Assembly: GCF_000380145.1 (NCBI RefSeq)
Contig: NZ_KB904630.1
Coordinates: forward strand, 62,001 to 126,000
From: Streptococcus thoraltensis DSM 12221
Lineage (GTDB): Bacteria > Bacillota > Bacilli > Lactobacillales > Streptococcaceae
Direction: 5' to 3'
Length of the DNA stretch: 64,000 nucleotides
The position numbers and the translations under genes were made by a program. A model generated the notes under the pieces. That model worked only from the letters and a program-made list of their open reading frames with translations. It did no database searches and was not told the DNA's origin. This document shows, one piece after another, positions 20,306-28,069 of this stretch (position 1 is its first letter; each line of letters starts with the position of its first letter).

Positions 20306-20838
20306 TTGATTATTACAAAGGAATTAATGTTAGGACAGGTGAGGCCGTTTCCTACCTCGCAGAGTTGCGTGGGAAAATTCGTCAAGAAGATTCTGCTAAA
20401 CAAATTTATCAAGTTTTAATCGCACTTGGTGAGGAGCTTGATAATCGGGAAACGCTTGGTGATTTTAACGCTGATAGCCGTGCCTTATCACAAGCCTTAC
20501 CTCAAATTAAACGGCATTTTTTAAGTGAGAAGTGGAAGACCGCCTATGATTACCAACTTGTACAGCACTATTTGAAACAATCAGACGGTGATGGTGAGGA
20601 TGAAGATGTTTATCCCCTACCTATTGAAGAAGTAGAGATAAGACAGGAAATAGTTTCTCCAATCTCTCAGACTACCTTATCACAAGAAGTCTCTTCTCCT
20701 TGGTGGCAGAAGTGGTTTTTACAAGTTGTGATTGTCCTTGTTGTTTTAGCGATGACGGCATTTTTAGACTTAGATACTAGCTTAGCACTTATTATATTAC
20801 TGGTTGTTCTCATCGTGAGTTTATTTCTATCGAATTAG
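20302..20838 (+). CDS. Hsp70-coupled small membrane protein, unknown function
   Basis: 178 residues. The N-terminal 110 are soluble and helical ([40 protein letters not shown]), followed by an acidic patch (DGDGEDEDV) and two C-terminal membrane segments ([13 protein letters not shown] and [16 protein letters not shown]). The 4-nt overlap with the Hsp70 gene implies translational coupling and probably a physical partnership, perhaps tethering the Hsp70 to the membrane. No J-domain HPD motif is present. No family recognised. Confidence 0.65.
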   Translation: MIDYYKGINVRTGEAVSYLAELRGKIRQEDSAKQIYQVLIALGEELDNRETLGDFNADSRALSQALPQIKRHFLSEKWKTAYDYQLVQHYLKQSDGDGEDEDVYPLPIEEVEIRQEIVSPISQTTLSQEVSSPWWQKWFLQVVIVLVVLAMTAFLDLDTSLALIILLVVLIVSLFLSN

Positions 20839-20845
20839 GAGAGGT

Positions 20846-21632
20846 ATGAAACAGCATATTTTAGAATTCAAGCACATTTGTTTTAAATATCGCTCAAACA
20901 GTGAGTTGTTATTTGACCATCTTGACATGACACTAAAGACGGGAGAGGTTGTCGGAATTTTAGGAGGTTCAGGGAGTGGAAAAACAACTCTGACTGAAAT
21001 TTTGTTAGAACGCCTGAAGCCGACCTGTCAAGACTTTCAGATTTATGAAGATGGGCAACTAGTGACTCATCAAAAGCCGCGATGGAGTTATGTTCCTCAG
21101 CAGAATCTGCTGAGAGACTACCTCAAAGTCAGTGAGATTTTCACCGTTTATGGTGATAGCTACTTAAAAACGCTGAGTAAAAGTGATCGTCAAGAACGCA
21201 TTCAATCAGTAGTTCAGGATTTGGGACTATCAGAATTTTGGCACAAACAAGTCAGCCAACTTAGTGGGGGGGCAAAAGCGACGCGTTAGTATCGGTATTG
21301 AATTGCTTAGCCCGTCCGCTTACTTCATTTTAGACGAACCATCCAGTGGTTTGGATGCCTTGAGTGACCGTAATCTTTTGCGGACACTTCGTATTTTGGC
21401 GAAAACGTCTAATAAGGCTATTCTAGTTGTGACTCATAATACAGAGAATTTGGCTATTTTTGACCGTTTGATTTTCTTATCGAAAGGTCTTCCGAAATTT
21501 GTCGGTTCTTTTGAGGAGCTACTTCATGAGTTTAAGACAACTGATCCCTATACCCTTAGGAAATACTTAGATTTAAATATTGCTGATATTTATCAAGAGT
21601 TGCTAACATCCGGAAAAATTTATAGAATATAG
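20846..21632 (+). pseudogene. ABC transporter ATPase, frameshifted at a G7 tract
   Basis: The first frame (20846-21289) has Walker A GGSGSGKTTL, the Q-loop (SYVPQQNLL) and reaches LSGG, then ends in AKATR-stop. The second frame (from about 21264) continues GQKRRVSIGIEL, Walker B YFILDEPSSGLDAL and the H-loop LVVTHN. Joining them at 21266-21272 gives the intact signature LSGGQKRRVS, which needs six Gs where the sequence has seven. The whole would be about 262 residues, a normal size for an ABC-2-type ATPase. It could be phase variable, a true knock-out or a base-calling error. The permease follows 9 nt later. Confidence 0.85.
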
Positions 21633-21641
21633 GTGTAAAGA

Positions 21642-22460
21642 ATGGCTGCTTTACGATTAAGCTGGTATAAATTCAAACATCACTATATGGATTTTATTAA
21701 AGTTTTATTTGGAATCCTCATTTTTGAAGGTTTGATTATCTATATCCAGAAAAAAGAATTTTTAACAACGTTTGAGAATACGAGAATGACGCTCTTTTTG
21801 CTCTTGTTTTCATCTAGTCTTTTGATATTAGTTCAAAATAGTATATACATCAGCAAAGAACGAGCTATCTTAAATCGTGATTTCTTCTCCACCTTAAATC
21901 GTTGGGCTTTTGTCCTTGCGAGTTTGGTGTTTCATACCTTGTTTGCTTTAGTGGAGACGATGGTGTTTGTGAGCGGTTTTCACTGGTTTAGCGAGTTATT
22001 CGATAAAACGTTAGAGACAAAAGGGCAAGTCCTTGGGAATTTTTCTGTTGAAATTGGAATAACCGTCTTTCTGGTTTTTATCTGTGCACATTTTATGGCA
22101 CTATTAATTTCCTCTCTCGTAGGGAGTAATGATAATACGTCGGTTATTTTGTCCGTTATTTTAGGAATTATGCAGTTCTCCTTGTCAGGAACAGTTCTGC
22201 AACTCCCAAAAGGGATTAGTGGTATCACTTCGTTTATCTTTCTAAGTTATGGTCATAAAGCCATGGGAATGACCAATCACTTAGCTACGATAAAGTCGGC
22301 AATGGCTAAGTTTCAAGTACCACTACCAAAAAGTCAATTAGAATTGTTTGAAGCGAGTTCATCGGCAATGATTAGTCATTGGACTTCGTTATTAGGACAT
22401 GCTTTTATCCATGCTTTACTATTTTTACTCGTCTTAACTTATAAAAAGGAGAAGTCATGA
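21642..22460 (+). CDS. ABC-2 type transporter permease
   Basis: 272 residues with about six membrane segments and an intracellular start (ALRLSWYKFKHHYMDF). The layout and the ERAILNRDFFSTLNRWAFVLA stretch fit ABC-2/ABCG-type exporter permeases. With the ATPase just upstream it forms an exporter of unknown cargo; candidates are envelope molecules handled by the surrounding surface proteins. Its last four bases (ATGA) overlap the start of the next small gene. If the ATPase frameshift is real, this permease has no partner in cis. Confidence 0.75.
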   Translation: MAALRLSWYKFKHHYMDFIKVLFGILIFEGLIIYIQKKEFLTTFENTRMTLFLLLFSSSLLILVQNSIYISKERAILNRDFFSTLNRWAFVLASLVFHTLFALVETMVFVSGFHWFSELFDKTLETKGQVLGNFSVEIGITVFLVFICAHFMALLISSLVGSNDNTSVILSVILGIMQFSLSGTVLQLPKGISGITSFIFLSYGHKAMGMTNHLATIKSAMAKFQVPLPKSQLELFEASSSAMISHWTSLLGHAFIHALLFLLVLTYKKEKS

Positions 22461-22663
22461 CAAAAGAAGAGTGGATTACAGAATTCCAAGTTTTAAACGG
22501 TCGGTTTCCAACGGAAGCCGAGATTCAAGCGGCAATGGCTAATCAGTTTCAAAAAACTAATTCAGCAGGACTAACGAAGTTTGACTCAAATCTGCTTCTG
22601 AAAATAGCTCTTATTATTCTGATGGCTGTTTTTGGTTATGTTGTTGGTTACTTATTTGTTTGA
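22457..22663 (+). CDS. Small GR-motif membrane protein
   Basis: 68 residues: the head motif EEWITEFQVLNGRFPTEAEI (residues 4-23) followed by a single membrane segment at 50-67 (IALIILMAVFGYVVGYLF). It is the minimal form of the head carried by the products at 15510 and 16594. The 4-nt overlap with the permease suggests it is a subunit or regulator of that exporter. Too small for a family call, but the head conservation and RBS (AAAGGAGAAG) make it a real gene. Confidence 0.7.
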   Translation: MTKEEWITEFQVLNGRFPTEAEIQAAMANQFQKTNSAGLTKFDSNLLLKIALIILMAVFGYVVGYLFV

Positions 22664-22671
22664 GGTGACAT

Positions 22672-24810
22672 ATGAAAAATAAAAAATTTATAGCAGGCTT
22701 GTTAGTGGTCTTTCTAGTTTTTCTTGTAGCTGGAAAATACACACAAAGTAAGTCCATGCTAAATTCAAACTATGTTTATGCGACTACTGTTAAGGATAAA
22801 AAAACAGGCAAAGAATATCGCTATGAAGTCGCCTTAGTCGGTGATAAAAAAGCTAAGGTAACAAAGACAGATCTTGCTTCAGGCAAACAAACGGTCTTTG
22901 AAGAAGTATATCAAGGTAAACCGAACGACGGGATTAAGGTGGCTGCTGATGATGGTGCTGCTATTCATTTGATGCCTCCTGCAATGCCTTGGGCAGAACC
23001 AAAACTTGAAGTGAATAAGCCTAACTACGTTCAGGCAACTAAAAAAGCGACAACAATTTCAACAGTTCCTGTTAATCACGTTAAACCAAGTTCATCTTCT
23101 ATTCAAGACAGTAACGCTAATTCTTCTACAGCAAAGACAAGTAGCGCTGCTAAAAAGGCTAGTTCTGAAACCTCTACTAGTGCTAAAACCAGCAAGTCTA
23201 CTTCAACACGGACAGAAGGTTCTGGAGTTGACATCGCAGCGATTGCTAAAGGTGACCTCTCATCAATGAGTGGTTCTTACCAAGGTGAGAATGGTAAGAC
23301 GCCATTTACTTTTAATCCAGATGGGACAGGTAATATCAATAACTTCGACGTTACCTTCACAGATTTTGCTCAGGCAAATGGGGTGGCAACTTTCCGTGCT
23401 AAAGATTTTCCGATAGCGTTTACCATTGTTCCAGCTGGTATGGCAACTCCAAGTGAAGTTAATGGAGGTTCATCATCGATGTTTGCTGAATTTGACGATG
23501 AAAGTAAAGATCGAGCATTTGCTTCAGGAGAAGGGCTAAACCTTATCTACCTTACGACCCCACAAACAGCTAACACTGACCAGTCTATTAAGACAGAAAC
23601 CAAGGATTCTAAGACCGAGTCAGTTAAAGATGAAAGGGTTGAATACAAGATTACAGATACTAACCACTTAACACGTGAGAGTGCTGCTAAAATTGCAAAA
23701 TCATTTGGTGATTGGTTAGAAACTAGCACTTATGCTAAGGGTAGTGTTTTAGTACAGAGTCAGTTTGATGATACTGAAAGTGAAAGCACATCAAACCCAT
23801 ATTTTTGGCAATTTAATACAGAAGATGGTCCAGCAATAGCCCATCTTTATGGCGCTAAAAGTGGTGAGATTGCAGCGATTGAAAAAACAATGGTAGATGG
23901 ATCTGATACGGATGGGAAAGCTCTAGATGCTAGTCGTAGTGAGTTTGATTTGACGCTATTAGGCAATGACCTTACCAGTTCAAAAGCAGAAGATTTTCAA
24001 TCAACCGCTAGTTTTAGGATTTACACCTTGAAGCAGCCGCAAGCACATCGCTTTGATTCCACTTCAGATGAATTAAAGAATCTGGTGGATGATGGTAGCC
24101 TATCTTCATCAGAAACTAATGCTGTAGCGGATTATTATGTGCCATTCTACGAGAAAAAAGTTGATCATAAAAAGCCAAGTTATCAAATCGCACTAGCTTC
24201 AAATGGTAAAGTTTATTATGTAACGGATTATCGCCTTGCTGATAAACCAGTAAGAACCTATGAATTAGAAACCTACCAATTGGCGCCAGCTGACATGCAA
24301 AAAACTTATCAGGAGTTACTAGAAAAATTTGGAGAAGAAAAAGAAGATGATTCTGAAGCTTCATCTAGCAGCTCAGCACCCTCAACTAATGAGGCTTCAA
24401 GTTCTTCAACGAGTTCAGAGTCAGAGACTGAGATGACAGATAGCATTTTCCCACAGGGATTGATTGGGACTTGGCTTAATACGGATCCTGATGGGGTTGA
24501 TGCCAAGGTGACTGTTGACGAAGATGGCACTGTAACCAAGTATTACGACAATGGTAAAGACCAAGAGACTTTCGTATCAAAAGTGTCGAAGATTGAAAAA
24601 ATTAACGATACACAGTACAGATTCGTTGATTACGATAAAGTTGATGGGATTACGCCAAATGGTATGGGAGGAGCTGGATTTGAAGTCGAAATTGGATTTA
24701 GTTTCGATGGTGATAAATTCTCGTTTGTTCAATGGACACGTGCTGTAGGCTCTGATTTTAATCCAGAGAATGATCGTTATTCAGAAATGTTAACTTTTAC
24801 TAAAGAGTAG
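22672..24810 (+). CDS. Large exported Ser-rich protein, paralogue of the next gene
   Basis: 712 residues. There is an N-terminal membrane anchor (residues 4-22, FIAGLLVVFLVFLVAG) with no lipobox. A Ser/Thr/Lys-rich linker (about 140-185) leads to a beta domain with SMSGSYQGENGKTPFTFNPD (about 195-300). The central domain (about 325-560) contains FGDWLETSTYAKGSVLVQ, EDFQSTASFRIYTL and ALASNGKVYYVTDY and is homologous to the 347-residue protein encoded next. After a second Ser-rich linker comes a C-terminal domain starting LIGTWLNTDPDGVDAKVTVD, which resembles lipocalin-like small-molecule folds. No LPXTG. Function unknown; surface-exposed by inference. Confidence 0.7.
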   Translation: MKNKKFIAGLLVVFLVFLVAGKYTQSKSMLNSNYVYATTVKDKKTGKEYRYEVALVGDKKAKVTKTDLASGKQTVFEEVYQGKPNDGIKVAADDGAAIHLMPPAMPWAEPKLEVNKPNYVQATKKATTISTVPVNHVKPSSSSIQDSNANSSTAKTSSAAKKASSETSTSAKTSKSTSTRTEGSGVDIAAIAKGDLSSMSGSYQGENGKTPFTFNPDGTGNINNFDVTFTDFAQANGVATFRAKDFPIAFTIVPAGMATPSEVNGGSSSMFAEFDDESKDRAFASGEGLNLIYLTTPQTANTDQSIKTETKDSKTESVKDERVEYKITDTNHLTRESAAKIAKSFGDWLETSTYAKGSVLVQSQFDDTESESTSNPYFWQFNTEDGPAIAHLYGAKSGEIAAIEKTMVDGSDTDGKALDASRSEFDLTLLGNDLTSSKAEDFQSTASFRIYTLKQPQAHRFDSTSDELKNLVDDGSLSSSETNAVADYYVPFYEKKVDHKKPSYQIALASNGKVYYVTDYRLADKPVRTYELETYQLAPADMQKTYQELLEKFGEEKEDDSEASSSSSAPSTNEASSSSTSSESETEMTDSIFPQGLIGTWLNTDPDGVDAKVTVDEDGTVTKYYDNGKDQETFVSKVSKIEKINDTQYRFVDYDKVDGITPNGMGGAGFEVEIGFSFDGDKFSFVQWTRAVGSDFNPENDRYSEMLTFTKE

Positions 24811-24818
24811 AAAAAACG

Positions 24819-25862
24819 ATGTTAAACAATAAAAAGATTTTTACAGTAGCATTATTAGGAGCCTTTTTTCTAGGAATCTTAGGTGGCCGTTATCGTCAAG
24901 AAACAGTACTTAAGGATTCTCAAAAAGCTTTTCAAGTGACTGCTGAAAATAAACAAAATGGGGAAGAGGTCTTATTTCAAGTTCAACGGTTTGACCAGAA
25001 ACGCTTAAAAATTCAACTATCTACAGGCGAAGTTTTTTCGAGTCAATTGTCAAATCAACGTGAAAACGGTGCTTGGATTATTCAATTACCTAATGAAGAT
25101 GGGAAATTGGCACTCCAGCCCAGTATACTACCCTGGCGTGAGGCGAGATTAGGGGTACTGACGTCTAGAAAGTATCAGGAAAAGCCGGGGACTTCTAAAG
25201 TGGTTCCCCATACTGAGGTAACTCCCCTAACTGAAAATGACTTGACAGGTGCTGAACCAGCTGCTGATACAACAGTGAGAAGTCAGGTACAATTGACATC
25301 ACGCCAAGTTGACCAGATGGTGTCTGATTTTGGAGACTGGTTGGTCAATAGCTCGTATGCCAAGCATGCTGTTGTCGTTAGAGGAGCTTTTAACGAAGCC
25401 TTCTCAAACTCTTCTGGACCTGTTGGGATATTGGCGTTTGAAGTAGATAGTCTCAAAATTTTGGCAGGCTTATCGGGTGATGATATGACTGGATTTGAGA
25501 GTTTGGATAGTGACATTCAATCTTATACGACTAGCCTAGTGGATATTGATCAGTCTGGGAAGGAACTGTCTGATTTTCAATCACAGGCAACTTTTAGAGT
25601 TTATCGCACCAAATCTCAAGATACGGGCTACTATCAATCAGCTAAAGAAGAAAGAGAAGCACTGGGCATTTCCACTTACAGCGATTTTTACCAAAATCGA
25701 GTAGATCAAGAGGCTGATAGCCTATCCATTGTTTTGGCAAATAATGGTAGAGTTTACTATGCTAAAGACTATGGCATGGCTGGTCAGACTACCTATCTTG
25801 AGGCGCCCAATCAATTGCAAAGAGCCTATAATCAATTTTTAGCGCAATATCGAAAAACATGA
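24819..25862 (+). CDS. Exported protein, shorter paralogue of the preceding gene
   Basis: 347 residues with an N-terminal membrane segment (FTVALLGAFFLGILGG). SILPWREARLGV parallels AMPWAEPKLEV in the previous protein. The main domain shares FGDWLVNSSYAKHAVVV, SDFQSQATFRVYRT, YSDFYQNRVD and IVLANNGRVYYAKDYGMA with it, so the pair arose by duplication. It lacks the extra beta domain and the C-terminal lipocalin-like part. It starts 8 nt after the previous stop and ends the cluster: a new promoter and T-box begin about 30 nt after its stop. Confidence 0.7.
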   Translation: MLNNKKIFTVALLGAFFLGILGGRYRQETVLKDSQKAFQVTAENKQNGEEVLFQVQRFDQKRLKIQLSTGEVFSSQLSNQRENGAWIIQLPNEDGKLALQPSILPWREARLGVLTSRKYQEKPGTSKVVPHTEVTPLTENDLTGAEPAADTTVRSQVQLTSRQVDQMVSDFGDWLVNSSYAKHAVVVRGAFNEAFSNSSGPVGILAFEVDSLKILAGLSGDDMTGFESLDSDIQSYTTSLVDIDQSGKELSDFQSQATFRVYRTKSQDTGYYQSAKEEREALGISTYSDFYQNRVDQEADSLSIVLANNGRVYYAKDYGMAGQTTYLEAPNQLQRAYNQFLAQYRKT

Positions 25863-25893
25863 GATGAATTATGCTCGTAAGGGCATATTAGGA

Positions 25894-25922
25894 TTGTATT
25901 TGTCCAAGGTGTCTGCTATAAT
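25894..25922 (+). promoter_or_regulatory. Promoter of the T-box leader
   Basis: TTGTAT (25894-25899), 17 nt, TATAAT (25917-25922). Confidence 0.7.
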
Positions 25923-25924
25923 AA

Positions 25925-26208
25925 GTCTATCAGAGGTGTTTTGAAGGGCGTTTGTTACAGAAAGCGGTAGCGTTGAGAAATCCGCACAAATGTCAAAACT
26001 GGTTGCTGATGAGTGGTATTTTACTGTTTTCAAGAAGTTAGAACTAATGTAGGCTGAATTAGCCCGAGTCAGTCGTCTGATAAAAGAAAATAAAGCAATA
26101 CCAATACTAATGAATAGAGTAAGTAGCGGATGGTAACATCCGAATGTGGGTGGTACCGCGGATTTTATAAAAAATTCGTCCCTGTCATTAATGGCAGGGA
26201 CTTTTTGT
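25925..26208 (+). promoter_or_regulatory. T-box riboswitch, probably tRNA-Val responsive
   Basis: The T-box core GGGTGGTACCGCG (26148-26160) and a terminator GTCCCTG ... CAGGGAC plus T5 (26178-26206) are unmistakable. Stem I is ATCAG/CTGAT and GTTTTGA/TCAAAAC; the specifier loop between them on the 3' side reads TGGTTG (26000-26005). Read in the usual position (triplet then a purine) the specifier is GTT, valine. UGGU in the T-box pairs with discriminator A, which fits tRNA-Val and argues against tRNA-Trp (TGG). The first gene downstream is the HhH protein at 26278; valS is at 28070. Confidence 0.85.
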
Positions 26209-26277
26209 TTTATGAAAATAATGTCATTGTCCCCTAATTTAAGATTTGCGACTACTAATAAGTTAAGGAGAATACGG

Positions 26278-27510
26278 ATGGCTAAAAAGAAAAACCGAAA
26301 GAAGGAACTGCGTCGACAACAAAAGCTTAATACCAAAGGGCTATCAGAGAAAGTGAGAGATCTCTCCGGATACTTGACGACATCTCCTCCTGTTTTTATG
26401 GAACGTCGGCAAATACCACATTTTGATGAACTGCATGAAGCTCTGGTTGCTTATGCAGCTGATAAAGGATATGATTTAGTAGATATTAAGCACGAAGAAT
26501 TACAAGATATTCAGCGCTTACTACTGTTCGATGAATTTCCATTTAATAAGGTAACTCAAATCTATCGTCAAGCTGTTCGGACGCCAAACAATGAGCAAAG
26601 AGGTAAGCTATTGAGACAAGTCCTAGACTTGGATCCCGATTATTTCTTAGCCAAGTATCATCTCTTGTTGACCGAAGAAAAACCATTTGATGCAGATTAT
26701 TTTGAACAAGTTTGGCATTTTTATGATGAGATTAAGCAGGGCTGGCGGTCAGAAGGTTATCTTGATTGGAACTATTGGGAGGCTCGCCCTTACTTAACAG
26801 CAATAAACTACATGGTCACTTACTTATATGGTGAAGGCTTCCTAGGTCTTGCTGCTGAAGTTGTTGAATTTGTTCTCTCTAAACAACCGAAGCGTCTTGC
26901 GCCAGACTTCCTTCATTTGAGTTTGTCACTTTATAATGAATTGGGGCGTTTCGACCGAGTTCAATCCCTCTATCATCGTTATTTACCACTTCTTCCGCAA
27001 AATAAAGACAGTTTAATTTTTCACTTTATGCTATCAAAATTACTGCAAGGCCAGATGGTTGAAGCCAAGTCATTATTTGAAGACTTGCTTGACGTCAATG
27101 AGGAAGCAGCTGATTTCTTTGCAAGTGAAGACTGGTTAGATGAGTTGTTTGATGTAGAGGAGATTGAAATGTATATGCCCTTTTCTCGTCAATCTCTTGC
27201 AGTGACCACGTACTACTTACTAGACTTTTTTGAACGAAATCTCACAGCACTTAGCTACTTAAGCCGTTTTTCAAGAGAATTTGGTGGAACTTCAACAGTT
27301 GATGGGGTAGCATCCTATTATTATGGTTATAACAATCCCCTGTTTGATGGAATACGACTTGATATTTATAGAACATTGTTTTATGAAAATCTAAGAACAG
27401 CTAAAGATTTTCGGCAAATTACCGAAAAAGACTTGTTAGCTATTAAAGGGATTGGACAAGCAACGCTCAAAAAACTAAAGGATAATGGAGTAGTTTTCAA
27501 GGAAGATTAG
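26278..27510 (+). CDS. Repeat-helical protein with C-terminal helix-hairpin-helix
   Basis: 410 residues from the ATG at 26278, which follows TAAGGAG. The start is very basic (AKKKNRKKELRRQQKLN), suggesting nucleic-acid contact. The middle consists of paired helices reminiscent of TPRs (DPDYFLAKYHLLLTEEKPF, LGRFDRVQSLYHRYLPLLPQ). Residues about 388-405 form a helix-hairpin-helix (LLAIKGIGQATLKKLKDNG), a DNA-binding fold. No enzyme motif is seen and no function can be assigned. It lies between a valine-type T-box and valS, with no other promoter visible before it, so it should respond to tRNA-Val charging. Confidence 0.65.
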   Translation: MAKKKNRKKELRRQQKLNTKGLSEKVRDLSGYLTTSPPVFMERRQIPHFDELHEALVAYAADKGYDLVDIKHEELQDIQRLLLFDEFPFNKVTQIYRQAVRTPNNEQRGKLLRQVLDLDPDYFLAKYHLLLTEEKPFDADYFEQVWHFYDEIKQGWRSEGYLDWNYWEARPYLTAINYMVTYLYGEGFLGLAAEVVEFVLSKQPKRLAPDFLHLSLSLYNELGRFDRVQSLYHRYLPLLPQNKDSLIFHFMLSKLLQGQMVEAKSLFEDLLDVNEEAADFFASEDWLDELFDVEEIEMYMPFSRQSLAVTTYYLLDFFERNLTALSYLSRFSREFGGTSTVDGVASYYYGYNNPLFDGIRLDIYRTLFYENLRTAKDFRQITEKDLLAIKGIGQATLKKLKDNGVVFKED

Positions 27511-28069
27511 AAATGACAGGCAGATAGAACGCTGAGTAATCATTAATAGTGTAACTGTTACTATCAAGGCTATTTTATCCCCCTATACCGTTATAAGATT
27601 TATCAGAAGTAAAATGATAACCTTTGAATAGGAGAAAATAACAGATAATGGCAATGCACGATTAAATCGCAAAAAGATTCAAAACTTAAGATAAGACAGA
27701 AAAAATCAATAGGTGCAACATTGGCTCTGTTTTTTGAGAAAAGAATGGTGCTATGAACGGAAATTGACTATATCGTTGGTAAAACAAAGAAGTTTCTAAC
27801 ATTTTATCGAATTTTTATAGTCAATGCTCCAACGACTAGCCGAGGTGCATTTAGATCTAAGAATGCGGCTATTGAGAGATAGAAAAAAAGTGATTAAAGC
27901 TCTTCTGTCAATGCTCAAATGAGTCCGTTTACTAGCTATAACTGTTTCGATGGTAGGGGTCGCTAGAAAAATGGTGACTATCGCATTATTTCAAAAAATA
28001 CAGACAGCTTAGCACACACCATGAGTTGCATAAACCCAATTTTATAGAACATCAAATAAGGAGTATTAA
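27511..28069. other. Degenerate 559-bp gap before valS
   Basis: No ORF or riboswitch core. TTGACTAT (27764-27771) is complementary to ATAGTCAA (27817-27824), and TCGTTGG (27773-27779) to CCAACGA (27829-27835); the two pairings cross, so they could form a pseudoknot or be shuffled inverted-repeat ends of a decayed element (family B also ends TTGACTATA). The valS RBS AAGGAG is at 28058-28063. Confidence 0.4.

Noticed and set aside
26000..26002. TGG (Trp) as T-box specifier
   Set aside because: It is out of the usual register (triplet followed by one purine), and UGGU in the T-box fits discriminator A rather than the G of tRNA-Trp. Not fully excluded.
26146..26277. N-terminal extension of the HhH protein
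   Set aside because: The extension runs through the T-box antiterminator and terminator, which must be untranslated.
25869..26336. 155-codon ORF antisense to the T-box
   Set aside because: It covers the riboswitch and the start of the HhH gene on the other strand and has no RBS or family signal.
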